From assembly GCF_030269925.1 (NCBI RefSeq), contig NC_085125.1, positions 1,456,501 through 1,520,500 of the forward strand: a DNA stretch of 64,000 nucleotides, read 5' to 3'. This document shows, one piece after another, positions 1-9,372 of the stretch. This stretch comes from Bombyx mori (Eukaryota > Arthropoda > Insecta > Lepidoptera > Bombycidae). A model generated the notes under the pieces. The model was given only the letters and a program-made list of their open reading frames with translations. It did not search any database and had not been told where the DNA came from. How positions within the stretch are numbered: the stretch's first letter is position 1; every line of letters begins with the position of its first letter. Made by a program: the position numbers and the translations under genes.

Positions 1-3000
1 GGTGATACTGGCGGGGGACTTCAATGCGAAGTCTGTCGCTTGGGGTTCCCCATCCACGGACGCTCGTGGTAGGCTGTTGGAGGAGTGGGCGGTCGCGGCC
101 GATCTCTGTATCGTTAACAGGGGCTCGGTCGCGACATGCGTGCGGTGGATGGGAGAGTCTATCGTGGACTTGACGTTCGCGAGCTCGTCCATCGCACAGC
201 GCATCCTGGGCTGGGGCGTGGTGGTGGGGGCGGAATCGTTGTCGGATCACCGGTATATCCGGTTCGATCTTTCCGCTCCCGCGCCGACGCCGGCCGCAGG
301 CGCTCGCGGGGTTAACCCCCCGCGGAGTGCGTCCCGATCATTCCCTAGGTGGGCATTGAAGCTCCTGAAGAAGGAGCTCCTGGTGGAGGCCTCTATAGTG
401 GCGGCGTGGACGCCCATACGTCCACACCCTTTCGACGTGGAGGCTGAGGCCGAATGGTTCCGCGGCGCGATGCACCGCATATGCGATGCCTCGATGCCCC
501 GGGTCGGCCCTCGGCATTGTGAACGGCGGCAGTCGCCCTGGTGGTCGCCCGAAATTGCGAGACTGCGTGCAGTCTCCATTCGGGCGAGCCGCCGGTGCGC
601 TAGACACCGCCGTCGCCGCCACTTGCGGCGCGACGGCCCCGTCGCGTTCGCGGAGGAGGAGACCCGGCTGCACGGCGAATATCGTGCTGCGAAGGACGCC
701 CTGCGGCTGGCCATCAGGCGGGCCAAGGAGCAGAACATGGAGAGACTCTTGGAGGCGCTCGAAGCGGATCCATGGGGGAGCCCGTATAGGCTGGTGCGTG
801 GCAAACTGCGCCCGTGGGCCCCCTCTTTGACTGAGCGACTTCAGCCTCAACAGCTGCGGGACATCGTTTCGGCGTTGTTCCCGCAGGAGCGGGAGGGTTT
901 TGTTCCCCCTGCTATGGGTGAGCCGTCGGACGCCATCGACGGCGAAGCCCCTGCTGAGGTGCCCCGTATCACTGGGGCAGAGCTCCGTGTGGCCGTTGTC
1001 AGGATGACTGCAAAGGACACGGCCCCCGGCCCGGACGGAGTCCATGGCCGGGTGCTGGCCTTGGCCCTCGATGCCCTGGGGGACCGGCTCCTGGAGCTAT
1101 TTAATGGTTGCCTGGAGTCGGGACGGTTTCCGTTGCTCTGGCGGACGGGCAGACTTGTGTTGTTAAGAAAGGAGGGGCGCCCGGTGGATACAGCCGCCGG
1201 GTATCGTCCTATCGTACTGCTGGACGAGGCGGGAAAATTGCTGGAGCGTATTCTGGCTGCCCGCATCGTTCAGCACCTGGTCGGGGTTGGACCTGACCTG
1301 TCGGCGGAGCAGTTCGGCTTCCGGGAGGGCCGTTCGACCGTGGATGCGATACTTCGCGTGCGGGCCCTCTCGGACGAGGCTGTCTCACGGGGTGGGGTGG
1401 CGCTGGCGGTGTCTCTTGACATCGCCAACGCATTTAACACCCTGCCCTGGTCTGTGATAGGGGGGGCACTGGAGAGGCATGGAGTGCCCCTCTACCTCCG
1501 CCGGCTGGTTGGCTCCTATTTGGAGGCCAGGTCGGTCGAATGTACCGGGTACGGTGGGACCCTTCACCGTTTTCCGGTCGTGCGTGGTGTTCCACAGGGG
1601 TCGGTTCTCGGACCCCTCTTGTGGAACATCGGGTACGACTGGGTGCTGAGGGGTGCCCTCCTCCCGGGCCTCCGTGTTATTTGTTACGCGGACGACACTT
1701 TGGTCGTGGCCCGGGGGGATGATTATAGAGAGTCTGCCCGTCTCGCCACAGCGGGAGTGGCCCTCGTCGTCGGGAGGATAAAGAGACTGGGCCTCGACGT
1801 GGCGCTCAGTAAATCCGAGGCCTTGTGGTTTCACGGGCCGCGGAGAGCGCCACCTGTCGACGCCCACATCGTGGTTGGGGGCGTCCGGATAGGGGTCGGG
1901 GTGCAGTTAAGGTACCTCGGCCTCGTGTTGGACGGCCGGTGGGCTTTTCGTGCTCACTTTGCGGAGCTGGTCCCCCGGTTAATGAGGACGGCCGGTTCTT
2001 TGAACCGACTGCTCCCAAATATCGGGGGGCCGGATCAGGTTGTACGCCGCCTCTACGCTGGGGTGGTGCGATCGATGGCCCTGTACGGTGCGCCTGTATG
2101 GGCTGAGCCGCGCAATCGGGCTACTATGGCTCGGTTCCTGCGCCGGCCGCAGCGCACCGTTGCTATCAGGGTCATCCGTGGATATCGCACCGTCTCATTC
2201 GAGGCGGCGTGTGTGTTGGCGGGGACGCCGCCATGGGAGCTGGAGGCGGAGTCGCTCGCTGCCGACTATCGGTGGCGCAGTGAGCTTCGTGCTCTGGGCG
2301 TGGCGCGTCCCTCCAAAAGTGAGCTGCGGGCGCGGAAGGCCCATTCTCGGCGGTCCGTGCTCGAATCGTGGTCGAGGCGGTTGGCCAACCCCACGTGGGG
2401 TCTACGGACCGTCGAGGCGGTTTACCCAGTCTTTTATGACTGGGTGAATCGTGGCCGAGGACGTCTCACCTTCCGTCTGGTGCAGGTGCTGACTGGGCAC
2501 GGATGCTTCGGAAAGTACCTGCACCGGATAGGAGCTGAGCCGACGACGAGGTGCCACCATTGTGGACACGACCTGGACACGGCGGAGCATACGCTCGCTG
2601 TCTGCCCCGCATGGGAGGTGCAGCGCCGTGTCCTTGTCGCAAAGATAGGACCAGACTTGTCGCTGCCTGGCGTCGTGGCGTCGATGCTTGGCGGCGACGA
2701 GTCTTGGAAGGCTATGCTCGACTTCTGCGAGTGCACCATCTCGCAGAAGGAGGCGGCGGGGCGAGTGAGGCAAAGCTCTCCTCACTACGCAGAAACCCGC
2801 CGCCGCCGAGCAGGGGGTCGGGACCGGGGTCCCGTCCGTAACCCGGCCCCCTAAGGGCTTCGGGCTCCACCCGCTCTGTGCGGGGAGCAACCTAGGCGTG
2901 GGGCGGCGTGGTAGGTCGCGTTCCCCCGACCGCTCCGGGGGAAGGTGTAGCGCGGCGCTATCAATCGGGCTCTTGGCCCGTCGACCGAGGGAACCGGCGG

Positions 3001-3220
3001 TCATGTTGCTGGCGGCCGTCGGTCCGGCGTCTGGGGGACGGCGGGATGGATGTAATGTGCACTGCGTAAACCCTGTCCCGCCGTCTCAATAGCTCCGACT
3101 GGGTTCCCACCCGGTCCGGGGTAGGGCGCCGGCTGTGAGCGGCAGGAGTTTTTAGTGAGGTTCGACTCCCACATACCCCACCTGCTGTGCGGGTGGGGAT
3201 CCGGCGATTTTCTCCTGTGG

Positions 3221-3253
<33 letters not shown>
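1..3253 (+). mobile_element. R1-clade non-LTR retrotransposon, 3' part
   Basis: The element enters from the left edge inside its endonuclease domain and runs through reverse transcriptase, a zinc-knuckle C-terminus, a GC-rich 3' UTR (2855-3220) and a 33-base poly(A) at 3221-3253. It is far more GC-rich than the DNA after the tail, which switches at once to AT-rich sequence. The flank from 3254 matches sequence found upstream of exon 2 in both other GMC units (15715 and 24045), so the element landed inside an already duplicated unit. Its 5' end and any left target-site duplication are outside the window. Confidence 0.9.
2..2854 (+). CDS. R1-clade LINE ORF2 polyprotein (endonuclease, reverse transcriptase, zinc knuckle), 5'-partial
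   Basis: This is an open frame of 950 codons with no upstream stop, so the true start lies outside the window. It would nick target DNA and reverse-transcribe its own RNA there. Residues 1-90 are the end of an APE-type endonuclease (GDFNAKS near residue 5, SDHRY near 81). The reverse transcriptase spans about 340-650, with SAEQFGFREGRST, SLDIANAFNTLPW, GVPQGSVLGPLLW and the catalytic YADD at 562-565. A cysteine-histidine knuckle CHHC...HTLAVC begins at residue 851 (C-x2-C-x8-H-x4-C), as in R1, TRAS and SART elements. The frame is intact to its stop, so the copy may be young. The R1 clade is a motif-based call; the named family is not identified. Confidence 0.88.
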   Translation: MILAGDFNAKSVAWGSPSTDARGRLLEEWAVAADLCIVNRGSVATCVRWMGESIVDLTFASSSIAQRILGWGVVVGAESLSDHRYIRFDLSAPAPTPAAGARGVNPPRSASRSFPRWALKLLKKELLVEASIVAAWTPIRPHPFDVEAEAEWFRGAMHRICDASMPRVGPRHCERRQSPWWSPEIARLRAVSIRASRRCARHRRRRHLRRDGPVAFAEEETRLHGEYRAAKDALRLAIRRAKEQNMERLLEALEADPWGSPYRLVRGKLRPWAPSLTERLQPQQLRDIVSALFPQEREGFVPPAMGEPSDAIDGEAPAEVPRITGAELRVAVVRMTAKDTAPGPDGVHGRVLALALDALGDRLLELFNGCLESGRFPLLWRTGRLVLLRKEGRPVDTAAGYRPIVLLDEAGKLLERILAARIVQHLVGVGPDLSAEQFGFREGRSTVDAILRVRALSDEAVSRGGVALAVSLDIANAFNTLPWSVIGGALERHGVPLYLRRLVGSYLEARSVECTGYGGTLHRFPVVRGVPQGSVLGPLLWNIGYDWVLRGALLPGLRVICYADDTLVVARGDDYRESARLATAGVALVVGRIKRLGLDVALSKSEALWFHGPRRAPPVDAHIVVGGVRIGVGVQLRYLGLVLDGRWAFRAHFAELVPRLMRTAGSLNRLLPNIGGPDQVVRRLYAGVVRSMALYGAPVWAEPRNRATMARFLRRPQRTVAIRVIRGYRTVSFEAACVLAGTPPWELEAESLAADYRWRSELRALGVARPSKSELRARKAHSRRSVLESWSRRLANPTWGLRTVEAVYPVFYDWVNRGRGRLTFRLVQVLTGHGCFGKYLHRIGAEPTTRCHHCGHDLDTAEHTLAVCPAWEVQRRVLVAKIGPDLSLPGVVASMLGGDESWKAMLDFCECTISQKEAAGRVRQSSPHYAETRRRRAGGRDRGPVRNPAP

Positions 3254-3255
<2 letters not shown>

Positions 3256-3340
3256 CATCTTATTCTAATTCATAGTACATCGGCTACCCAACCATTCGAG
3301 CATTCATACAACTGATTGATTCTGATTATGATATTTTCAA
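3254..3340 (-). repeat. Remnant of a Bm1-like SINE plus unit flank, interrupted by the R1-clade LINE
   Basis: The sequence after the LINE poly(A) (cccatcttattc, then cggctacccaacc and actgattgattctg) aligns with 24047-24135 and 15715-15825 in units C and B. There it is the inner part of a divergent, reversed Bm1-like SINE. Only the inner end survives in unit A, because the LINE lies at its edge. Confidence 0.6.
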
Positions 3341-3569
3341 AATGGCATACTACAAGATGGTACTCCCTGTGGGTTTTAAATATTCCCCAACACTTATACA
3401 AGATGTCAGTTAAAGGATGGGAATTAGATAGTTAAACAGGAAAATCAATGCATGTATCGCTTTACGCTTCTACGAAGATATGATGAGGTAATAGCATAAA
3501 TAATTTGAAAAGACAGCTTACTTACTGAATACTTGCTGAATACGAATGAAATAAATAATTAATAATTCA

Positions 3570-3822
3570 AAAAGTCGTCGTCGCCTAAAGGATATGGCAC
3601 CTGGTGCATTCGTATCAAGCGATGCGACTGTGCAGGTGTCCCACTGTCAGGTATCAATTTTTCTAATGAAATACGTACTTGACAAATGTTTACCAATCAC
3701 TTCCATATCCAAACCCACAAAAAATTTGATTTGTCCTGTATAAGTGGGGAGCATCTTCTGAGTTGATACCACCACCCTGTTTTCTTCTACCGCGAACCAG
3801 TAATTCGCTTCGGTTCGAAGAA
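3570..3822 (+). repeat. Divergent Bm1-like SINE
   Basis: It starts with the tRNA-like head (gtcgtcgtcgcctaaaggat, with an A-box-like segment), continues with the SINE body (ttctaatgaaatacgtact) and ends in a degraded copy of the 3' half (accaccaccctg, then ttcgcttcggttcgaag). The B-box region is damaged compared with the full-length copy at 39101. Units B and C lack it here. Confidence 0.6.
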
Positions 3823-4292
3823 TGATACAGCTGTTATGCTATTGAGATTTCCAGATAGATGACTTAATTCACTTTCGAGAATTCCATGGACTTTTGTAAC
3901 CACAACACACCACTAATCTCGCTTAATCACTAAATTGTTCAGCGTCTGGAGTCATTTTTAGTTTATGCTGAAACTATTTCGTAGTTTACTAACTCTGACA
4001 ATAGCACATCTCCGATTGTGATCCGATGAATCATGGCATAGTTATGAGATGAAGTAATATTATTTTCAGGATAATATAGTTCATGTTCCCAACTTTATTT
4101 AATCAGGCATTCACAGCTCACAGTTAGAAGTTTTGTTAATCTTAGAGACTGTTAACTCCTTTTATCTGCTTCTGGCTGCTTAGAGCTCGTTTAGCTTAAG
4201 AGGAGCTTATTATGTTCTAGCTTAAAAACGGAATACTCAACGGAATACTCAATCTTATTCTGAACCTTGTGAGAATTACTTTGATATTTCAG

Positions 4293-6093
4293 ATGGTGCA
4301 GAGTATGATTTCATTGTTGTCGGTGCTGGATCTGGAGGATGCGTGATTGCTAATAGACTGTCAGAGATCAAAAACATCAATGTATTGTTAATTGAAGCTG
4401 GAGGAGACCCCCCAGTGGAATCTGTTGTAAGTGAAACAATAGACAAAATAGGTCTTGAATATATCTATCTGTTCTTTCTACGAATTTTGTATTCCGTTTC
4501 TATTCATTGATTAATTTTTTTTTTAACTTGAAGGCTTGAGATTTTCACCACTTATTGTGGAATAAGCATTAGTGGTGAAAACCTCAAACTACAACAATGT
4601 TTTCAGATTCCAAGTATACACCTATTTATGAAGGTTTCAAAAGTAGACTGGAATTACACATCCGTCCCGGATGTAATGATGAAATACATGAAAAATCAAG
4701 TCGTCCAGGTTACAAGAGGGAAAATGCTCGGTGGGACTAGTTCTATCAATTTCATGGCCTACACGAGAGGGAATTCCCATGATTATGATAAATGGGCCAA
4801 AATTGTTAATGATACAACTTGGAAGTGGGAGAACGTGCTACCGTACTTCATCAAGAGTGAAAGACTTGATGAATCCGATCTAAATTGGGTTGACAAAGAA
4901 CTTCATGGTACTGAAGGTTATTTGGGCGTCAGAAAACAACACTATGATGCGACATCTGAATACTTGAAAGCTTTTCTGAAATCGGTCATGATATCGAATA
5001 CGAGATAAATGGAGCCAAACCAATTGGTTTTAGTGAGCCATTATATACAATCGCAAATGGAATTAGACAAAGTGCTGCTTTAGCATTTCTCTCAAAATTT
5101 CAGGATCGTACTAATCTACATGTTTTGAAGAATGCTTTAGTTACAAAAATTTTGTTCGATGATAACAAATGTGCAACTGGTGTTGAATTAATATTAAATG
5201 ATAGATTGATGACAATAAGAGCAACTAAAGAAGTAATCGTATCTGCAGGTGCTATCAACTCTCCTCAATTGTTGATGCTTTCAGGAGTTGGCCCTCGGCA
5301 GCATTTAAAACATAAAAACATCAAAGTTATATCTGATTTACCAGTAGGACAAAAAATGAAAGATCACATTAATGTTCTAGTTTTACATAAAATGGGTAAA
5401 GCTACTTTAAATAAGAAACCAGCTCATCCTTCCAAATACCCATTCCCTTTAATCATAGGATACGTGGCTTTGAACAAGACTCAAAAGTATCCTGACTACG
5501 AGATAATGACGTATATGTTAAATGACAAGTATGATTTTATTCATTTTTGTGTGTTTTTCTTGAGCTTAAAAGACGAAATCTGCCAAGATTATTATGACCA
5601 TAGTGGTGACCGGCAATTGACGTTTACATTTGTGAGTTACTTATATCCAAAGGCCCGTGGCCAAATTCTGTTGAACACAACAAATCCTCGCGATCAACCT
5701 CTCATTTACCCTAACTATCTCACAGAAGAAAAAGATATAGAAAACCTTGAAAAATATATTAAAGATTACCTCAAAATTACGAACTCTAGCTTCTTCAAAA
5801 GTATTAATTCAGAGCTTATAATTCCAAGGGCTTGTAACTGCGTACCTGAACAAAATTTTTGGAAATGTTACGTGAAATGCCTGGTTATCTCTGGCTATCA
5901 TTTTTCCGGTACTTGTGCTATGGGTGAAGTGGTTGATTCTAGGTTAAGAGTCTACGGAGTTAAAAATCTGAGAGTCGTGGATGCCAGTGTAATGCCCCGA
6001 ATACCCGGAGCCAATATCAACGTACCAATTATAATGATCGGCGAAAAAGCAGCCGATATGATAAAAGAGGAACATGAGCTGCTGTTGCTGTAA
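4293..6093 (+). pseudogene. GMC oxidoreductase copy A, frameshifted (glucose dehydrogenase-like)
   Basis: This is a third copy of the cluster's FAD-dependent GMC oxidoreductase. Exon 2 (4293-4426) keeps the FAD dinucleotide fold GAGSGG and is followed by GTAAGT. Exon 3 starts at 4607 after TTTTCAG, with a 180-base intron and phase 0 as in copies B and C. Exon 3 is open from 4607 to 5008, then shifts frame: a run of four T near 4972 replaces five T in B and C. The rest continues in another frame to the TAA at 6091-6093. It keeps SGTCAMG with the C-terminal histidine, but the following segment reads PGANINVPIIMIG instead of PGAHTNAPTIMIG. Exon 1 is not in the window; an R1-clade LINE fills the region upstream. 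A 1.2-kb transposon abuts the stop codon. A single-base assembly error could mimic the frameshift, but the extra substitutions favour decay. Confidence 0.82.
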
Positions 6094-7289
6094 AAGGGGA
6101 TTGCCCACTCTCCATAGTGTGCTAGGCCCAAGATGGACATCAAATATTACTATAAAAATGTACTGATTCAAATTCTTAAATGTATTGGATATCTAAAAAA
6201 TATATTGAAATTGACGCCACTATTATAAAAAATATAATAAAAATAAAAACTCGTTTTGAGGTTAATTTTCTATATAAATAAGTGTCGGATTGTGAGAAAC
6301 TTCAAGAACTTTTCTTTTCTTAATGTTTAAGATGTTCCTAATGTATTTTTATCCAATAGGGTATAAAAACACACTTAATTCTTTAAATATCTATATTTTC
6401 TTCATCTTCATACACAATTAGTATCATCTAAAAATAGCAAAGGAGAGCATATACACGGTTTTAAATCTCGGTCAGGATAAAACCACAATTCACACAATGT
6501 TTTTTAGTCGTAGTATGAAACGTTATTGATAAAAGTAAAATAAATCGAAGAAAAATCAAAACACATCCATTTTGTACGCAAGCACAACACCACAAGCAGC
6601 AAGCGAAGTATCAGTCAGTCAGATTAAATTCAGTGTTGTCAGTATAAAGAAAAATAATTACATGAAATTCATATATCGATTATTTTTCTAAATAACCGAT
6701 AATTGATTTATATCTTAATATTTTTTTTACGAGTACACATTGTCATTATTTTTTATGTTTTTGTTTTACTTGTACATATTTAAATAACAATACTAGTAAA
6801 GTTTTTTTATTTCTTAGATGGGTGGGCGAGCTCACAGCCACCCTGGTGTTGCTAAGTGGTTACTCGAGCCCACATACATCTACAACGTAAATGCGCCACC
6901 CACCTTGAGATATAAGTTCTAAGGTCTCAAGTATAGTTACAAGTTAAAGTCCAATGGGTATGTCTTCGATGTTATTTTATGTGCATAAAATCCATTAAAA
7001 TCGTTTGATTAATGATAATACTTAAAATGATTTATTTATATGTTTTATTTATATACTCAAAATATTTACTTCATACGTAAAAGGATTTGAAGCCGGCAAT
7101 ATTTTTCCCGCAAAAATAAAAATCCTTGTTTTTTCAATAGAGTTACTTTTTTTAAACTACTTATTGTAAACTATAGTGGCGCTTATTTGCAAGAAAGTAA
7201 ATGCATATTTATTTATGACAAAATTAATGCACTAAATATTTTTTCTATAATCTATTGTCCGCTTTGGGCCTAAAATGGGCCATCCCCTT
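6094..7289. mobile_element. Non-autonomous DNA transposon with short inverted repeats and TAA target duplication
   Basis: The ends are near-perfect inverted repeats: aaggggattgccca at the left, and aaggggatggccca when the right end is reverse-complemented. The flanks are TAA at 6091-6093 (the stop codon of copy A) and TAA at 7290-7292. Copy C reads directly through this point (gctgtaaaatttaaaacag), so it is an insertion in A only. The 3-base TAA duplication fits PIF/Harbinger-type elements, but no transposase is visible inside, so the superfamily is an inference. A reversed Bm1 fragment is nested at 6812-6948. Confidence 0.62.
6812..6948 (-). repeat. Bm1-like SINE, 3' fragment
   Basis: It reads in reverse from the SINE tail (ttcttagatgggtgggcgag) through the conserved cacatacatctacaacgtaa to tatagttaca. 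The inner part is missing. It sits inside the inverted-repeat transposon. Confidence 0.75.
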
Positions 7290-8149
7290 TAAAACAGAAC
7301 TAATTTCTACATAAAAAAGTTATTTTTCATGTATTTTTCAGTAATGTAATATCACGATTTGAAATGTGATTTTTATGTTATCCTGGTTCTATTATTTAGA
7401 TAAATTAATATAATAAAAAATGTGGATTAGTAATTATATTATCATATTGCTGTATACTATCTACCAGTTATATGACATAATTATCAAGAAATAATATTGT
7501 CACCAATCGATTTTTCCCGTTAAAACTAACATCGAATTAGTGTAATGGAATATTATTTGCGCTATCAACATTTTGACGTGCGAGCTTATGCAGTATAAGA
7601 TATATATAAACTGATTCCTAAATAAAAAAGGCTAGCTTGTTGATAAAAATCGAAGCTAAAGCCATGCTGACTACAGCTTCAAATGTGTAATTTTCCTACA
7701 GTAAAACTTTATCGAAATGAGCTAAACACCTTAGGTTTACAATAGAATAATCAAACAATAATACTACATAATAATATTTAATAATAGTGATAGTGATCTA
7801 TAGTTTTTTTTTTTTGATAAATGTCAATCAATGAAAAACGAAACTATTCCTAGAAATTGACCACTAAAAATTTAATTGTTAAAGGGGATTAAAAACCTAT
7901 TATCTATGTTTTGACGTAAATCCCATTTCAGTTGATATACAAAATGTGTTTTGCCGATGTTTATTCGGGGTAAAATATGGAAAAAAACTGACCCAGTTGC
8001 GATTTCCTTGGAAGATGTGTCGGTCGACGTAAGCTATTTCAGTTTGCTATTTGAATGTAGGTTTTTTCTTTGGATATTTTGTCGAAACCCCATAAGGAAG
8101 CAAAAAATCTTATCGCGAGAAATGAAGATTACCAAATGAATATTTACAA

Positions 8150-8598
8150 ATAAAGAGAGTGGATCGATCAAAACGCCTTCTGTCTGTTACCGATGAAAAA
8201 AATGTCACGGTTGAATAACACTAATAAGAAAACCGAAGCAAATGGAAGCTGAGGGTACAAACAGCCACGAAGGGCTTTCAAGGACACGACCTTTAGCAAT
8301 GAAGTATTCGACTAAGAAGAAGAAGCAAAATTATAAAGTGTACGCTCACAGTTCTAAAGAAGCTGCTCAAGTGGTCGGCAAAGTACAACGTGGTCATAAT
8401 CCTGCGTCAGTGATCCGTGGATTTTCCAGCAGAACTCTGCACCTGGTCACAAGGCACGAACTACCCAAGCCTGGCTTGAAACCAACGTTTCCGACTTTAT
8501 AAGAGCTAAAAACTGGCCCTCATCTAGCCCAGAACTCAATCCTTTAGACTTCCAATTATGGTCAGTTTTACATGTCCTGCTCTAAACGACCCGGTGAC
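8150..8598 (+). pseudogene. maT-type (DD37D) mariner transposase relic in unit A
   Basis: Pieces of a Tc1/mariner transposase occur in shifting frames: DEKNVTVE near 8195, KVYAHSSKEAAQVVGKVQRG near 8340, then QQNSAPGHKARTTQAWLET near 8430, NWPSSSPELNPLDFQLWSV and CSKRP. The second catalytic aspartate is asparagine (QQN instead of QQD). From that position to the aspartate of NPLDF there are 37 intervening residues, the spacing of the maT clade. Stops and an internal deletion make it inactive. It was present before the unit duplicated, since 19845-20410 carries the same relic. Confidence 0.75.
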
Positions 8599-8684
8599 AT
8601 TGAGTCTCACATACTTCGTGCGCCCCTTTTGCGCGGGGACCTCGTAGGAGGTTCGGTCCTCCACACGAAAAAAAAAAAAAAAAA
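8599..8684 (+). mobile_element. Short LINE 3' end with poly(A), inserted in the mariner relic of unit A
   Basis: A short GC-rich segment (gagtctcacatac, then cgcgcccctttt-type hairpin sequence) ends in 17 A at 8668-8684. Its actcccacataccc-like start resembles the 3' UTR of the R1-clade element at 3150. Candidate 7-base target duplications cggtgac flank it (8592-8598 and 8685-8691). The same insertion is in unit B, so it predates that duplication. Confidence 0.55.
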
Positions 8685-8945
8685 CGGTGACTGGGACAAG
8701 GGCAGGAGAATGATGATGATGAGTGGTCTCAATGAATTGTCGTTTAATAAAATTATTTGCAAGAAAGGAATGCACTCGGCTTCGTTGGAGGATAATGTGA
8801 AAGAAAAAGAAGATGAGGGGATCATGTCAAAAAATATCCCGAGAGCATTCATTCACCTTGGACCACACGCTATAAATCTGTTGACATAGTTAATGACATG
8901 GGCGATTGTGTCGTTTACAGTTTAAAATAAAATAAAAACAAATTT
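8685..8945 (+). pseudogene. LINE tail plus hAT-like transposase fragment, unit A
   Basis: The first part (actgggacaagggcaggag, then atgatgatgatgag) resembles the 3' end of the RTE-like fragments at 59490. The following reading, with DNVKEKE, NIPRAFIHLGPHAINLL, a stop, then NDMGDC, resembles the hAT (ZMYM/TTF-type) motif around PRAF..C..HSLNLVVND. It is too short and degraded to be functional. The hAT reading is tentative. Confidence 0.38.
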
Positions 8946-9189
8946 CCTACTGAATAATAATAATAATAATAATAATATTTATTCATTCAAGCCTCTTAAA
9001 ATACAAACACGTACAAAAATACTTAACACTAGTATAATAATATACATGGCTTTTTTATGAGGTATACAATAACAATATTCCCTGACTTTTATGCTAGGAA
9101 AACCTGTGTTACAAAAGTCAGTGGTTCAGTGCTAGGTCACCAGGTAAAGAAAGTTAACCAGGAAGAACGATCTGTAAGAATATAGTACG

Positions 9190-9248
9190 TACGTGTGTGT
9201 GTGTGTGAGTGTATGTGTGTTAGTGTGTTTGTGTGTGTGTATGTGTGT
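9190..9248 (+). repeat. (TG)n microsatellite in the LINE 3' UTR
   Basis: Interrupted tgtgtg runs with occasional agtg and atg units lie in the 3' UTR of the reverse-strand LINE. Confidence 0.8.
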
Positions 9249-9372
9249 CATATAATAAAGTATAAAAATATTATTATATATTATATTATATACTATTATC
9301 TAAAATATTAATTTAAAATTAGCTACAATAAATCAACAGTATATCATACTATATATACACCATTATACATTT

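Larger units (their letters stand above)
7293..8958 (+). repeat. Downstream block of unit A, shared with units B and C
   Basis: From ttaaaacagaactaatttct onwards this aligns with 18980-20768 after copy B and, for its first 570 bases, with 27293-27866 after copy C. It contains no intact gene. Relics inside it (maT transposase, a LINE tail, a hAT-like fragment) are listed separately. A segment near 7930-8090 (gttgatatacaaaatgtg, tgtcggtcgacgtaagc) is also found at 30640-30800. Confidence 0.75.

Noticed and set aside
247..3258. Several long reverse-strand and other-frame open frames over the R1-clade LINE
   Set aside because: They are shadows of a GC-rich coding frame, with arginine/proline-rich composition and no motifs.
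8536..8889. Overlapping open frames on both strands around the poly(A)/poly(T) tract
   Set aside because: They consist of transposon relics and homopolymer-coded Lys or Phe runs.
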